This document shows positions 1 through 5,405 of a stretch of 5,705 nucleotides of DNA, one piece after another; within the stretch, counting starts at the first letter, position 1; each line of letters opens with the position of its first letter. The stretch lies in NCBI GenBank assembly GCA_013298335.1, contig JAAFHI010000268.1, positions 1-5,705 of the forward strand, in the 5' to 3' direction. The stretch comes from Actinomycetota bacterium (GTDB lineage Bacteria > Acidobacteriota > Blastocatellia > Chloracidobacteriales > Chloracidobacteriaceae). A program made the translations under genes and the position numbers. The notes under the pieces are model-generated. The model saw only the letters and a list, made by a program, of their open reading frames with translations. It had not been told where the DNA came from and did no database searches.

Positions 1-2
1 AT

Positions 3-245
3 GCCGGATGGGCTTTTCAATGGCAGCCGCAGGATATTGATGAAGAGCTTTGGCAATTCAACGCGGAAGCCGAACGTGACGCCCGTCTGAAAGCCGGTCC
101 GGCGCTTGAAACAGTGAACGCCGTTTCTTACGCCCGCCATGCGCTCGACCTGACGGATGCCGAAATGAAGGATTTTCTGGTGGCGAAGATTCGGGCGTCC
201 GCATTTTTGACGAAGCCTGAAAAACCGCTCCCTTTACCGAACTGA
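3..245 (+). CDS. 3' end of an unrecognised protein (start lies left of the window)
   Basis: An open frame runs from base 3 to a TGA at 243-245 and gives the last 80 residues of a protein whose start is outside the window. The visible part is acidic and probably helical. It has a Trp-rich beginning (GWAFQWQP), a segment DIDEELWQFNAEAERDARL, a second helix-like stretch DLTDAEMKDFLVAKIRASAF, and a Pro-rich tail (PEKPLPLPN). The composition looks like real protein. An 85-codon frame on the opposite strand across the same bases has the Arg/Ser-rich composition of a shadow. I do not recognise the family, and no catalytic motif is visible in this tail. GC at third codon positions looks more moderate than in the next gene. 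Confidence 0.5.
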   Translation, partial: AGWAFQWQPQDIDEELWQFNAEAERDARLKAGPALETVNAVSYARHALDLTDAEMKDFLVAKIRASAFLTKPEKPLPLPN

Positions 246-247
246 TT

Positions 248-276
248 TTGTACTTTGTGGTAGTCCTGCTTTTAAG
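248..276 (+). promoter_or_regulatory. weak sigma70-like promoter candidate
   Basis: TTGTAC (248-253) and TTTAAG (271-276) are separated by 17 bases, matching 3 of 6 and 4 of 6 consensus positions. They lie in an AT-richer gap between the end of the first gene and the long gene that follows. The spacing and place are right, but the match is poor and this could be chance. Confidence 0.2.
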
Positions 277-284
277 GTTCGTGA

Positions 285-308
285 ATGCCGACATTTTCGT
301 TTCGGCAT
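285..308 (+). repeat. inverted repeat overlapping an alternative ATG
   Basis: ATGCCGA (285-291) and TCGGCAT (302-308) are perfect inverted copies around a 10-base loop. The right arm includes the first two bases of the ATG at 307. No T-run follows, so it is not a typical intrinsic terminator. If transcribed, the hairpin would bury that ATG, which fits translation starting further down at 364. Confidence 0.45.
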
Positions 309-351
309 GGTACATTCGCCGGGAACGATTCCTTCAGTTCAATTCTCCGAT

Positions 352-357
352 GCGGAG
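352..357 (+). promoter_or_regulatory. Shine-Dalgarno deciding the start at 364
   Basis: GCGGAG ends 6 bases before ATG 364. No comparable purine-rich site precedes the alternative ATG at 307, so this site favours the shorter protein. Confidence 0.5.
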
Positions 358-363
358 CTTTCG

Positions 364-1716
364 ATGGTCGAACGCGACAAACGCCTTCTAGACGCGGAAA
401 CCGCCCGTTCACGGGTGGCGCTGGTGCCTGAAAACGGCGTCGCGCGTCCGGACGACCTCGGCGACGACGACATCGTGGCGGCGATTGACGAACTGATTCA
501 TCCGACCGGGATGTTCAAGGCGGTTTCCGCGCAGGAACAGCTTGCCTACGACCGCCAGACGGAAGCCGAACTCAAGGGGATGTTCAGCAACATCGTCTGG
601 GAATTTCTCGAACCGGTCGGGCTGTCGCTCTACACGCTGTCGGATTACGTCGTCCGGTCGGGCGGCGAGGGCGCGGAAAAGAGCCGCATCATTCTCGGCA
701 CGGTGGACGCCTGCATCGGGGCGCTGCGTCCGCTGATCAAGGCGTCGGAAACGATCAAGTACCACGACATTCTCGACGTTCTGAAATCCATCGAACGTCC
801 GCTGCTCGACGTTCAGACGGGCAAGCGCAAGGCCCTCAGCGAACGCGAAACCAAGAATCTGACCCGTGATTTCAACGAGTTGCGGCGACTCGTCCACCAG
901 AGCCTGCAATCGAGCGGCGTCACGACGCAGGCGACGGTGAAGGGGGAAGAGGCGTTTTCCTCGGCTTCGACGCCGCATATTTCGGAAGTGCCGGGTTTTT
1001 TCAAAACGGTCGATCCGGGCGATTTGCAGAAACTCTACGCGGCAGGGCTGACCCGGCTCGGCGACCTCGGAACGTCCTCCGCGCTCGAAATCTCGCAGGC
1101 GGCGGGCATCGGCACGAACACCGCCGAGCACATCAAGGCCTGCGCGTTCCGGGCGATGGTCAGCCTTCCGGCGTCGCCCTCGACGGGACCGACCGATCTG
1201 TCCGACACCGGCTTCGATCTGGTGGACGCCGACGACATTTCCGCTTCGCCCGACAGCCCGCCGGTCGTCCGCGGCTACGGATACGAAGAAAATCGCCCGC
1301 TGACCGAACGCGACCGGCTGATGAGCACGCTTGAAATCATGCAGCGGGAAATCGCCGATTACGGCCAGTCGGCCACCCGGCTCAATCTCGAACTCCAGCG
1401 GGCCCACCGCGCGCTGCTGCGGCTCAACGGCCAGCGCGACCGGTTGCGCGGCGAGGTGGATTTTCATCGCGACGAACTGCGCCCGCTCTTCGACACCGGT
1501 GCCGGCGACGCGCCCGAAACCAACGCGGCCATCGCGCTCCACAAGCGGCTGTTGCAGGAATTACGCCAGGTTTCGGAAATCATCCTTTCCGCCCAGCGCA
1601 AAATGGAGATGATAGCCGCCCGGATGGGCGACGCCGTCGGCGACGTCCGCGAAGTCGAATCCGAAATCGGCGACCTGCGCCGCAAACGCCGTGCGCGTCG
1701 CCAGCCAAGCGAATAG
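364..1716 (+). CDS. helix-hairpin-helix-like and coiled-coil protein of unknown function
   Basis: The product is 450 residues from ATG 364, or 469 from the in-frame ATG at 307. I prefer 364 because GCGGAG (352-357) sits 6 bases upstream of it. The codons between 307 and 364 lack the GC-rich third positions seen later, and ATG 307 has no Shine-Dalgarno and lies in a hairpin. Numbering from 307, residues 50-200 form a predicted helical region with no family I recognise. Residues about 232-280 (VDPGDLQKLYAAGLTRLGDLG, then AAGIGTNTAEHIKA) resemble a tandem helix-hairpin-helix fold, which usually binds DNA non-specifically or mediates protein contacts. Residues 285-330 are a Pro/Ser/Asp linker. 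Residues 332-395 and 405-463 have heptad-like charge patterns of a coiled coil, ending in a basic tail (RRKRRARRQ). There is no signal peptide or membrane segment, so it should be cytoplasmic. A scaffold or nucleoid-associated role is possible but is inference. The reading frame is secure; the function is not. Confidence 0.85.
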   Translation: MVERDKRLLDAETARSRVALVPENGVARPDDLGDDDIVAAIDELIHPTGMFKAVSAQEQLAYDRQTEAELKGMFSNIVWEFLEPVGLSLYTLSDYVVRSGGEGAEKSRIILGTVDACIGALRPLIKASETIKYHDILDVLKSIERPLLDVQTGKRKALSERETKNLTRDFNELRRLVHQSLQSSGVTTQATVKGEEAFSSASTPHISEVPGFFKTVDPGDLQKLYAAGLTRLGDLGTSSALEISQAAGIGTNTAEHIKACAFRAMVSLPASPSTGPTDLSDTGFDLVDADDISASPDSPPVVRGYGYEENRPLTERDRLMSTLEIMQREIADYGQSATRLNLELQRAHRALLRLNGQRDRLRGEVDFHRDELRPLFDTGAGDAPETNAAIALHKRLLQELRQVSEIILSAQRKMEMIAARMGDAVGDVREVESEIGDLRRKRRARRQPSE

Positions 1717-1726
1717 AACGAAAACC

Positions 1727-1764
1727 GGAGACGAAGGAGACAAGGAGACCGGGAGACAAGGAGA
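1727..1764 (+). repeat. GGAGAC short tandem repeat block (purine-rich)
   Basis: Five copies of GGAGA(C) start at 1727, 1736, 1744, 1752 and 1760, a spacing of 8-9 bases. The 13-mer GGAGACAAGGAGA occurs exactly twice, at 1736-1748 and 1752-1764. The block begins 10 bases after the stop codon of the upstream gene and is almost pure purine on this strand. It is non-coding and is the first of three distinct repeat blocks in this gap. Confidence 0.85.
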
Positions 1765-1791
1765 AAAGGAAGCGCCGGGAAGCCAACCCCC

Positions 1792-1826
1792 GATTCCTGA
1801 TCCCTGATTCCTGATCCCTGATTTCT
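1792..1826 (+). repeat. heptamer tandem repeat GATTCCT/GATCCCT, five units
   Basis: Exactly five 7-base units fill 35 bases: GATTCCT, GATCCCT, GATTCCT, GATCCCT, GATTTCT. The first four alternate T and C at unit position 4, so the 14-mer GATTCCTGATCCCT is perfectly repeated at 1792-1805 and 1806-1819. The alternation suggests that the last expansion copied a 14-base double unit. Confidence 0.9.
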
Positions 1827-1831
1827 TCTCC

Positions 1832-1866
1832 GAAACCTGAAACCCAGAACCTGAAACCCGACACCT
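1832..1866 (+). repeat. heptamer tandem repeat GAAACCT/GAAACCC, five units
   Basis: Five 7-base units fill another 35 bases: GAAACCT, GAAACCC, AGAACCT, GAAACCC, GACACCT. The final base alternates T and C, and the 12-mer AACCTGAAACCC recurs exactly 14 bases apart (1834-1845 and 1848-1859). It is separated from the preceding heptamer block by only TCTCC (1827-1831) and stops 4 bases before the ATG of the DUF1844 gene, occupying the place of a ribosome binding site. Confidence 0.9.
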
Positions 1867-1870
1867 GCTT

Positions 1871-2293
1871 ATGAGCGAGGAAAAAGAAGTAACTTTCAAG
1901 GTCAGCGACCGCCGCCAGTTCAATTCGGACGGCACGCTGCGCAACGATTTCGAACCCGAACCGGAACCGGTGGCCGTCGCCGCGCCTCCGGTTGCCGAAC
2001 CCGAGGCCGTCGCGGCGCTTGCCCCGGAGCCCGAAGATGAACCCGGCGAGAGCATGTTCGCCGAGTTCGTGATGGAACTGGCGTCCAACGCGATGATGAT
2101 GCTCGGCCTGGTCGAGCATCCGCAGTACGGCCGCATTCCGCCCGACCCGGAGGCCGCGCGTCATTACATCGAACTGATCGGCATGCTGAAGGACAAAACC
2201 CGGAACAACCTGACCCCGGCGGAACAGCGCACGCTTGATGAAATACTCGGCACGCTCCGCGCTCAGTACGTTGGACTGGCCCAGCGCCGCTAG
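1871..2293 (+). CDS. DUF1844 family protein
   Basis: This is a 140-residue cytoplasmic protein of the widespread uncharacterised DUF1844 family; its biochemical role is not established. Residues 1-26 (MSEEKEVTFKVSDRRQFNSDG and onward) are the typical N-terminus of the family and fix the start at 1871 although no Shine-Dalgarno is present. Residues 27-60 form an acidic Pro/Glu/Ala linker (EPEPEPVAVAAPPVAEPE). Residues 61-137 carry the conserved helical core: FAEFVMELASNAMMMLGL, then PPDPEAARHYIELIGMLKDKT, NLTPAEQRTLDEILGTLR and AQYVGL. Length and order match the family. The upstream repeat blocks run to within 4 bases of the ATG, so initiation may be leaderless-like or weak. The frame ends with TAG at 2291-2293. 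No specific job can be read from the neighbours. Confidence 0.93.
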   Translation: MSEEKEVTFKVSDRRQFNSDGTLRNDFEPEPEPVAVAAPPVAEPEAVAALAPEPEDEPGESMFAEFVMELASNAMMMLGLVEHPQYGRIPPDPEAARHYIELIGMLKDKTRNNLTPAEQRTLDEILGTLRAQYVGLAQRR

Positions 2294-2302
2294 CCGAAAT
2301 TC

Positions 2303-2339
2303 GGGGGAAACTTCCGCGTCGTGCGGTGCGTTGTCCCCC
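2303..2339 (+). other. strong nested hairpin downstream of the DUF1844 gene
   Basis: GGGGGA (2303-2308) pairs with TCCCCC (2334-2339). AAC (2309-2311) pairs with GTT (2330-2332) across a bulged G at 2333. Inside these, CCGC (2314-2317) pairs with GCGG (2323-2326) around the loop GTCGT. The element is non-coding and starts 10 bases after the stop codon. No T-run follows, so a 3'-end stabilising stem or a structured leader for the next gene is as likely as termination. Confidence 0.55.
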
Positions 2340-2364
2340 ACAGGCGCACAGTTCTTGTGTTCCG

Positions 2365-2398
2365 CCGCGAACCGCACTACCGTTCGCGGACTTTCTTA
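2365..2398 (+). terminator. terminator-like hairpin with imperfect T-tract
   Basis: CCGCGAAC (2365-2372) and GTTCGCGG (2382-2389) form a perfect 8-bp GC-rich stem with a 9-base loop, followed by ACTTTCTTA (2390-2398). The tail is T-rich but interrupted, so termination may be partial. It lies 23 bases before the next ATG and could equally act as an attenuator in the leader of that gene. Confidence 0.45.
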
Positions 2399-2420
2399 CA
2401 GTACGGAAGACCCCCCTGCT

Positions 2421-2702
2421 ATGCCATTGACCAAAGAGCAAGCCGTTGACATCGCTTCCCGCGATCTGGCCGGACGGCTCGGCCTGCCGTCGCCCGATGT
2501 GACGGTGGCCAAAACGGAAGACACGCAGTTCCCCAACGGTGCGCTCGGTGCGCCCGTCGAGGGAGAAATGGCCGCGATGATGATGACGCCCGGCTGGCGA
2601 ATCATCCTGCGGGCCGAAATGAACGATTACGAATACCGCGCCAACGTCAAACAGGTGCGGCTGTTCCGCTACAAGTCGGCGAACTACAAAATCTATCCGT
2701 GA
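2421..2702 (+). CDS. small hypothetical protein resembling the SLGCP-motif family
   Basis: The product has 93 residues and no signal peptide or membrane segment. It begins with a helix (KEQAVDIASRDLAGRLGL), then a beta-rich core: VTVAKTEDTQFPNGALGAPVEGEM, MMTPGWRIILRAEMNDYEYRANV, and VRLFRYKSANYKIYP. The order W/F-P-x-x-x-LG-x-P, TPG-[WY]-RI, Y-x-Y-x-x-x and V-R resembles small bacterial domains in which a SLGCP motif precedes TPGYRI. Here the usual Cys position appears to be Ala (ALGAP). That resemblance is from memory of the motif pattern and is not proof of family or function. A weak purine stretch (GGAAGA, 2405-2410) lies 10 bases before the ATG. An in-frame ATG further upstream, at 2235, would overlap the DUF1844 gene and lacks support. 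The stop codon overlaps a GTG (2699) that is in frame with the protease gene, so the two genes are probably co-transcribed. Confidence 0.8.
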   Translation: MPLTKEQAVDIASRDLAGRLGLPSPDVTVAKTEDTQFPNGALGAPVEGEMAAMMMTPGWRIILRAEMNDYEYRANVKQVRLFRYKSANYKIYP

Positions 2703-2739
2703 CGCGCCGCGCGCCGCGACCGTTCAACCGCTTTCATTC

Positions 2740-2744
2740 GGAGG
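2740..2744 (+). promoter_or_regulatory. Shine-Dalgarno deciding the subtilase start at 2756
   Basis: GGAGG lies 11 bases before ATG 2756. The protein from this ATG begins directly with a signal peptide, whereas the longer frame from GTG 2699 would put 19 Arg/Pro/Phe-rich residues in front of it. This favours 2756. Confidence 0.75.
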
Positions 2745-2755
2745 TACTTTTCACG

Positions 2756-4162
2756 ATGAAACGCACACCGGCATTCCATATCGCAATCGGAATGGTCGTG
2801 GTTCTCGGCGCTTCGTTCGCCGGCACAGTCCAGCGGAGCGGGAAATCCTGGGTAAAGAAATCGCCCCGGTACACCTGCAACCGGACCTTTTCCACGCAAA
2901 CTGTTTCGAAGACGCCCGCCGCCGATGACGCCGACCGGACGCTCATCGTGAAGTACCGCAAATCGGCCACGAAGCTGTCCATCCAGGGCCTGCTCACGCG
3001 CCTGCACCTGCGCGAGGAAGCGACCTACCCGAACCTCCCGCGCTTTTCCTTCCAGCAGGTCGAGACGGGCGACCTCGAATCGGTCATCGCCGAACTCAAG
3101 GCCGATCCGAACGTCGAGTACGTCGAGCGCAACCTCAAATTTCAAAAAGACGACACCCAGCCGAACGACCCCGAGTTCCTCCGCCAGTGGGGACATTCCA
3201 ACAGCGGCCAGCCGGTCAACGGCGGACGCACCGGAACGGCGGGCGTGGATATTGGTGCGCTCGCCGCGTGGGACACCACCACCGGCAGTGAAAACGTCGT
3301 GGTCGGCGTCATCGACACCGGCATCGACTACAACCACGAAGACCTTGCCGACAACATGTGGGTCAACGACCGCGAGATTCCGAACAACGGCATCGACGAC
3401 GACAAGAACGGCGTCGTTGACGACTCCTACGGGTTCAATGCGGTGAAAAACTCCGGCAACCCGATGGACGATCAGGGCCACGGCACCCACTGCGCGGGCA
3501 TCATCGGCGCGAAGGGCGACAACGGCGCGGGCATCGCGGGCGTGAACTGGAACGTCCGGCTGATGGCGCTCAAGTTCCTCGATGAAAACGGTTCGGGACG
3601 CCTCAACGACGCGCTCGAATGCATCAACTACGCGGTGGCGATGAAGAAGCGCGGCGTCAACCTCCGCGTTCTTTCGAATAGCTGGGGCGGAGGCGGCTAC
3701 TCGCGGGCGCTCGAAGACGCCATCAAGTCGGCCAACGACAACGACATGCTCTTCGTCGCGGCGGCGGGCAACGACGCCGGCGACAACGACCGCTATCCGC
3801 ACTACCCGTCGTCCTACGACGTACCGAACGTGGTCTCGGTCGCGGCGCTCAACGCCAACGACGGCCTCGCGTCGTTCTCCTGCTACGGCAAAAAGTCCGT
3901 GCATCTGGCCGCGCCGGGCGTGGACGTCTACAGCACGGTCCCGACGGCGGAATTCGGCACGGGCTACATGCACTTCTCCGGCACGTCGATGGCCACGCCC
4001 TACGTCGCGGGCGCGGCGGCGCTGGTCCTCGCGAAGTTCCCGAAACTGACCACGAAGGAACTCAAGGGCCGCCTGCTCGACTCGACCGTTCCGGTCGCCG
4101 AACTGAAGGGCAAGACGACCACCGGCGGACGCCTCAACGTGGCGCAGGCGCTGGTCAAGTAA
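2756..4162 (+). CDS. secreted subtilisin-like serine protease (peptidase family S8)
   Basis: This 468-residue endopeptidase has an intact Asp-His-Ser triad. Residues 1-25 form an export signal (KR, hydrophobic core IAIGMVVVLGA, possible cleavage after S20-F21-A22), so it should act outside the cytoplasm. Residues about 61-129 resemble an inhibitor-I9-like propeptide (TLIVKYRKSA, ending NVEYVERNLKF), which normally chaperones folding and is then removed. The catalytic domain follows: D187 in VVGVIDTGIDYNHEDL, H242 in GHGTHCAGIIGA, the oxyanion Asn N339 in AAAGND, and S411 in FSGTSMATPYVAGAAAL. An Asp/Asn-rich insert at 204-228 (NNGIDDDKNGVVDDSYGFN) is common in this subgroup and suggests calcium binding. 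There is no C-terminal domain; the protein ends soon after the last core helix. The gene follows the 93-residue gene by 53 bases and ends in a strong terminator. Substrates cannot be inferred. Confidence 0.96.
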   Translation: MKRTPAFHIAIGMVVVLGASFAGTVQRSGKSWVKKSPRYTCNRTFSTQTVSKTPAADDADRTLIVKYRKSATKLSIQGLLTRLHLREEATYPNLPRFSFQQVETGDLESVIAELKADPNVEYVERNLKFQKDDTQPNDPEFLRQWGHSNSGQPVNGGRTGTAGVDIGALAAWDTTTGSENVVVGVIDTGIDYNHEDLADNMWVNDREIPNNGIDDDKNGVVDDSYGFNAVKNSGNPMDDQGHGTHCAGIIGAKGDNGAGIAGVNWNVRLMALKFLDENGSGRLNDALECINYAVAMKKRGVNLRVLSNSWGGGGYSRALEDAIKSANDNDMLFVAAAGNDAGDNDRYPHYPSSYDVPNVVSVAALNANDGLASFSCYGKKSVHLAAPGVDVYSTVPTAEFGTGYMHFSGTSMATPYVAGAAALVLAKFPKLTTKELKGRLLDSTVPVAELKGKTTTGGRLNVAQALVK

Positions 4163-4197
4163 AACCCGCCGCTTTTGCGAGAAAGTGGTACGGATCG

Positions 4198-4231
4198 AAA
4201 ATCAGCCATCGCTTCGGTGGCTGATTTTTTT
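4198..4231 (+). terminator. intrinsic transcription terminator of the protease gene
   Basis: ATCAGCCA (4201-4208) pairs perfectly with TGGCTGAT (4218-4225). Two more inner pairs (T4209-G4217, C4210-G4216) leave a 5-base loop GCTTC. Three As before the stem can pair with the T-run, which is seven Ts (4225-4231). It lies 35 bases after the subtilase stop and separates that transcript from the next gene. Confidence 0.95.
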
Positions 4232-4274
4232 GTTGAGCGCCACCCGTTTCAAAAGATTCCCGCGCGGCCACATG

Positions 4275-4280
4275 TATTAA
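4275..4280 (+). promoter_or_regulatory. possible -10 element for the protease-like gene
   Basis: TATTAA matches 4 of 6 positions of a -10 box and lies in the 220-base gap between the terminator and the next gene, where a promoter is expected. I could not find a convincing -35 box at the right spacing, so this is a weak suggestion only. Confidence 0.2.
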
Positions 4281-4312
4281 GGATCGCGCGCGTACGATGA
4301 ATGAATCTTCAA

Positions 4313-4331
4313 AGTTCCGGCGTTCGGAACT
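4313..4331 (+). other. short perfect hairpin in the probable 5' leader
   Basis: AGTTCCG (4313-4319) and CGGAACT (4325-4331) form a perfect 7-bp stem around the loop GCGTT. No T-run follows. It lies about 50 bases before the start codon at 4383, so it could be an operator-like palindrome or a leader hairpin; nothing in the sequence decides between these. Confidence 0.35.
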
Positions 4332-4369
4332 ACTCGGCCAGCGATGAAAAACGCGACTTTTCCGATAGC

Positions 4370-4376
4370 GAGGTGA
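4370..4376 (+). promoter_or_regulatory. Shine-Dalgarno for the protease-like gene
   Basis: GAGGTGA ends 6 bases before ATG 4383, an excellent ribosome binding site that fixes the start. Confidence 0.8.
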
Positions 4377-4382
4377 CCGACG

Positions 4383-5375
4383 ATGCCGAAACGCGCTCCC
4401 TACTTTCACGTTTACATGGGGTTGATGGTGGTTTTCGCGTCGTACGCGATGGGCGCGACCATGCGCGTCCGCGACGCGCGGCTCGCGGCTGCCAAAAGAC
4501 GGCAAATGATCGTCGTTTCAAAGGATCAGCCGGTTCTGACGCGGAAACAGGCGAAAGCCGCCGAGAGCGTGTGCATGCTCGTCGTTTCCTATGCCTTTTT
4601 CGACGAGGCGAACCGCCCGCTGCGCTACCTGAGCCCCGAACTCAACGGTGCGTCGCGCCTGTCGGCGGTCGGCACCCTCAACGTCGGCTTTGACGGGACC
4701 GGCGAGATTTTTCTTGAAGAAGCCGTCCGGACAGGGCTTTACCTTGGTGATGGAAGAATTCTTGCTGACGGACCCGTCGCGCACCCGCTCACCCGCGATC
4801 CCGGCAACGGCATCCGCCGACTCCACAACGTCACCGCCTACTTCCCGAAGTACCGGTCGCCCTTCCCGCTCCGGTTGGAGGCATGCTCCAAGCTGGATGA
4901 AGTCGCCTGTTTCAAAATACTTGCCGACAGTCCCCCATTGCCCGTCCCAAAATTCGCGAAGGTTGAAACGGTCGTTACCCATTTATTTGACGAACAGAGC
5001 GGGGAGATTCAGTCCGTCATGCCCGTCATGGCGGTCGGGTATCGGTCCGGCAATGACGGCGTGCTGGTTCCGCTGGTCGAAGGGCCGCTCAAGCAGGAGG
5101 TCAACTGGCGCTCCCGGTTCTCCGAGAAAGCGGCGATTCTGGCCGCCAATGACGTAATTGTCCCGGAAGTGACCAAAATGCAGGTCATGGTATCCGGCGG
5201 GCGCGGGCGGATCGACAACTACTCGGTGCCCAATTGTCCAATCTTCAACCAGAAGGGGGAGGTCATCGGCATCCCGGTGTCGAACTTCGAACGACAGATT
5301 CCGACGGATATACCCTCCCACGTCATCCCGATTCCGCTGGCGCTCAAGCGGCTGGAAATCGACCGCAACCGCTGA
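4383..5375 (+). CDS. HtrA/trypsin-like protein with apparently lost catalytic triad (putative pseudoprotease)
   Basis: This 330-residue exported protein begins with KRAPYFH, a hydrophobic core (VYMGLMVVFAS) and a possible cleavage after S20-Y21-A22. After a basic linker the HtrA-type order is recognisable: AESVCMLVVSY (59-69) like the first strand, GLYLGDGRILADGPVAHP (118-135) where HtrA has DGRILTNAHVV, LDEVACFKI (171-179) where it has DIAVLKI, VMPVMAVGY (212-220) like the GxxVxAIG strand, NYSVPNCPIFNQKGEVIGI (279-297) where it has GNSGGPLFNxxGEVIGI, and VIPIPLALKRL (314-324) like the last helix. By this alignment the catalytic His is P131, the Asp is E173 and the Ser is P283. No PDZ domain follows. 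It is likely a binding or structural protein with a protease fold. A degenerate chymotrypsin-like protein unrelated to HtrA is the alternative. The fold call is moderately sure; the gene itself is certain. Confidence 0.85.
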   Translation: MPKRAPYFHVYMGLMVVFASYAMGATMRVRDARLAAAKRRQMIVVSKDQPVLTRKQAKAAESVCMLVVSYAFFDEANRPLRYLSPELNGASRLSAVGTLNVGFDGTGEIFLEEAVRTGLYLGDGRILADGPVAHPLTRDPGNGIRRLHNVTAYFPKYRSPFPLRLEACSKLDEVACFKILADSPPLPVPKFAKVETVVTHLFDEQSGEIQSVMPVMAVGYRSGNDGVLVPLVEGPLKQEVNWRSRFSEKAAILAANDVIVPEVTKMQVMVSGGRGRIDNYSVPNCPIFNQKGEVIGIPVSNFERQIPTDIPSHVIPIPLALKRLEIDRNR

Positions 5376-5405
5376 CTTCACACTTTTGGAAAGGGAAAAA
5401 TGACG

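Noticed and set aside
409..1542. Long open frame (377 codons) on the - strand inside the coiled-coil gene
   Set aside because: It is Arg/Val/Phe-rich, has no recognisable motif, and lies fully antisense to a gene with better codon pattern and domain logic. It is a GC-rich shadow.
1727..1866. CRISPR array
   Set aside because: Units are 7-9 bases with no spacers of uniform length and no 24-40 base repeats. These are simple tandem repeats.
2235..2420. ATG 2235 as start of the small protein gene
   Set aside because: The added residues overlap the conserved end of DUF1844 out of frame and run through two hairpins; they look non-coding.
2699..2755. GTG at 2699 as the start of the subtilase
   Set aside because: It would add 19 residues in front of a normal signal peptide, while ATG 2756 has GGAGG upstream and aligns with the leader of the 4383 gene.
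2693..3973. Long open frame (426 codons) on the - strand across the protease
   Set aside because: Its low-complexity VVV/RRR/DDV composition is typical of the reverse complement of a GC-rich gene. The + strand encodes an unmistakable S8 protease.
4297..4376. Two tiny overlapping frames upstream of the protease-like gene (4297-4347 and 4344-4376, joined by ATGA)
   Set aside because: They encode 16 and 10 residues without a good ribosome binding site or a codon run suggesting attenuation. Such frames are common by chance.
4301..4693. + strand frame of 130 codons overlapping the start of the protease-like gene
   Set aside because: It is in another frame, Arg-rich and without motifs, and the overlapping frame from 4383 has a ribosome binding site, a signal peptide and HtrA-like motifs.
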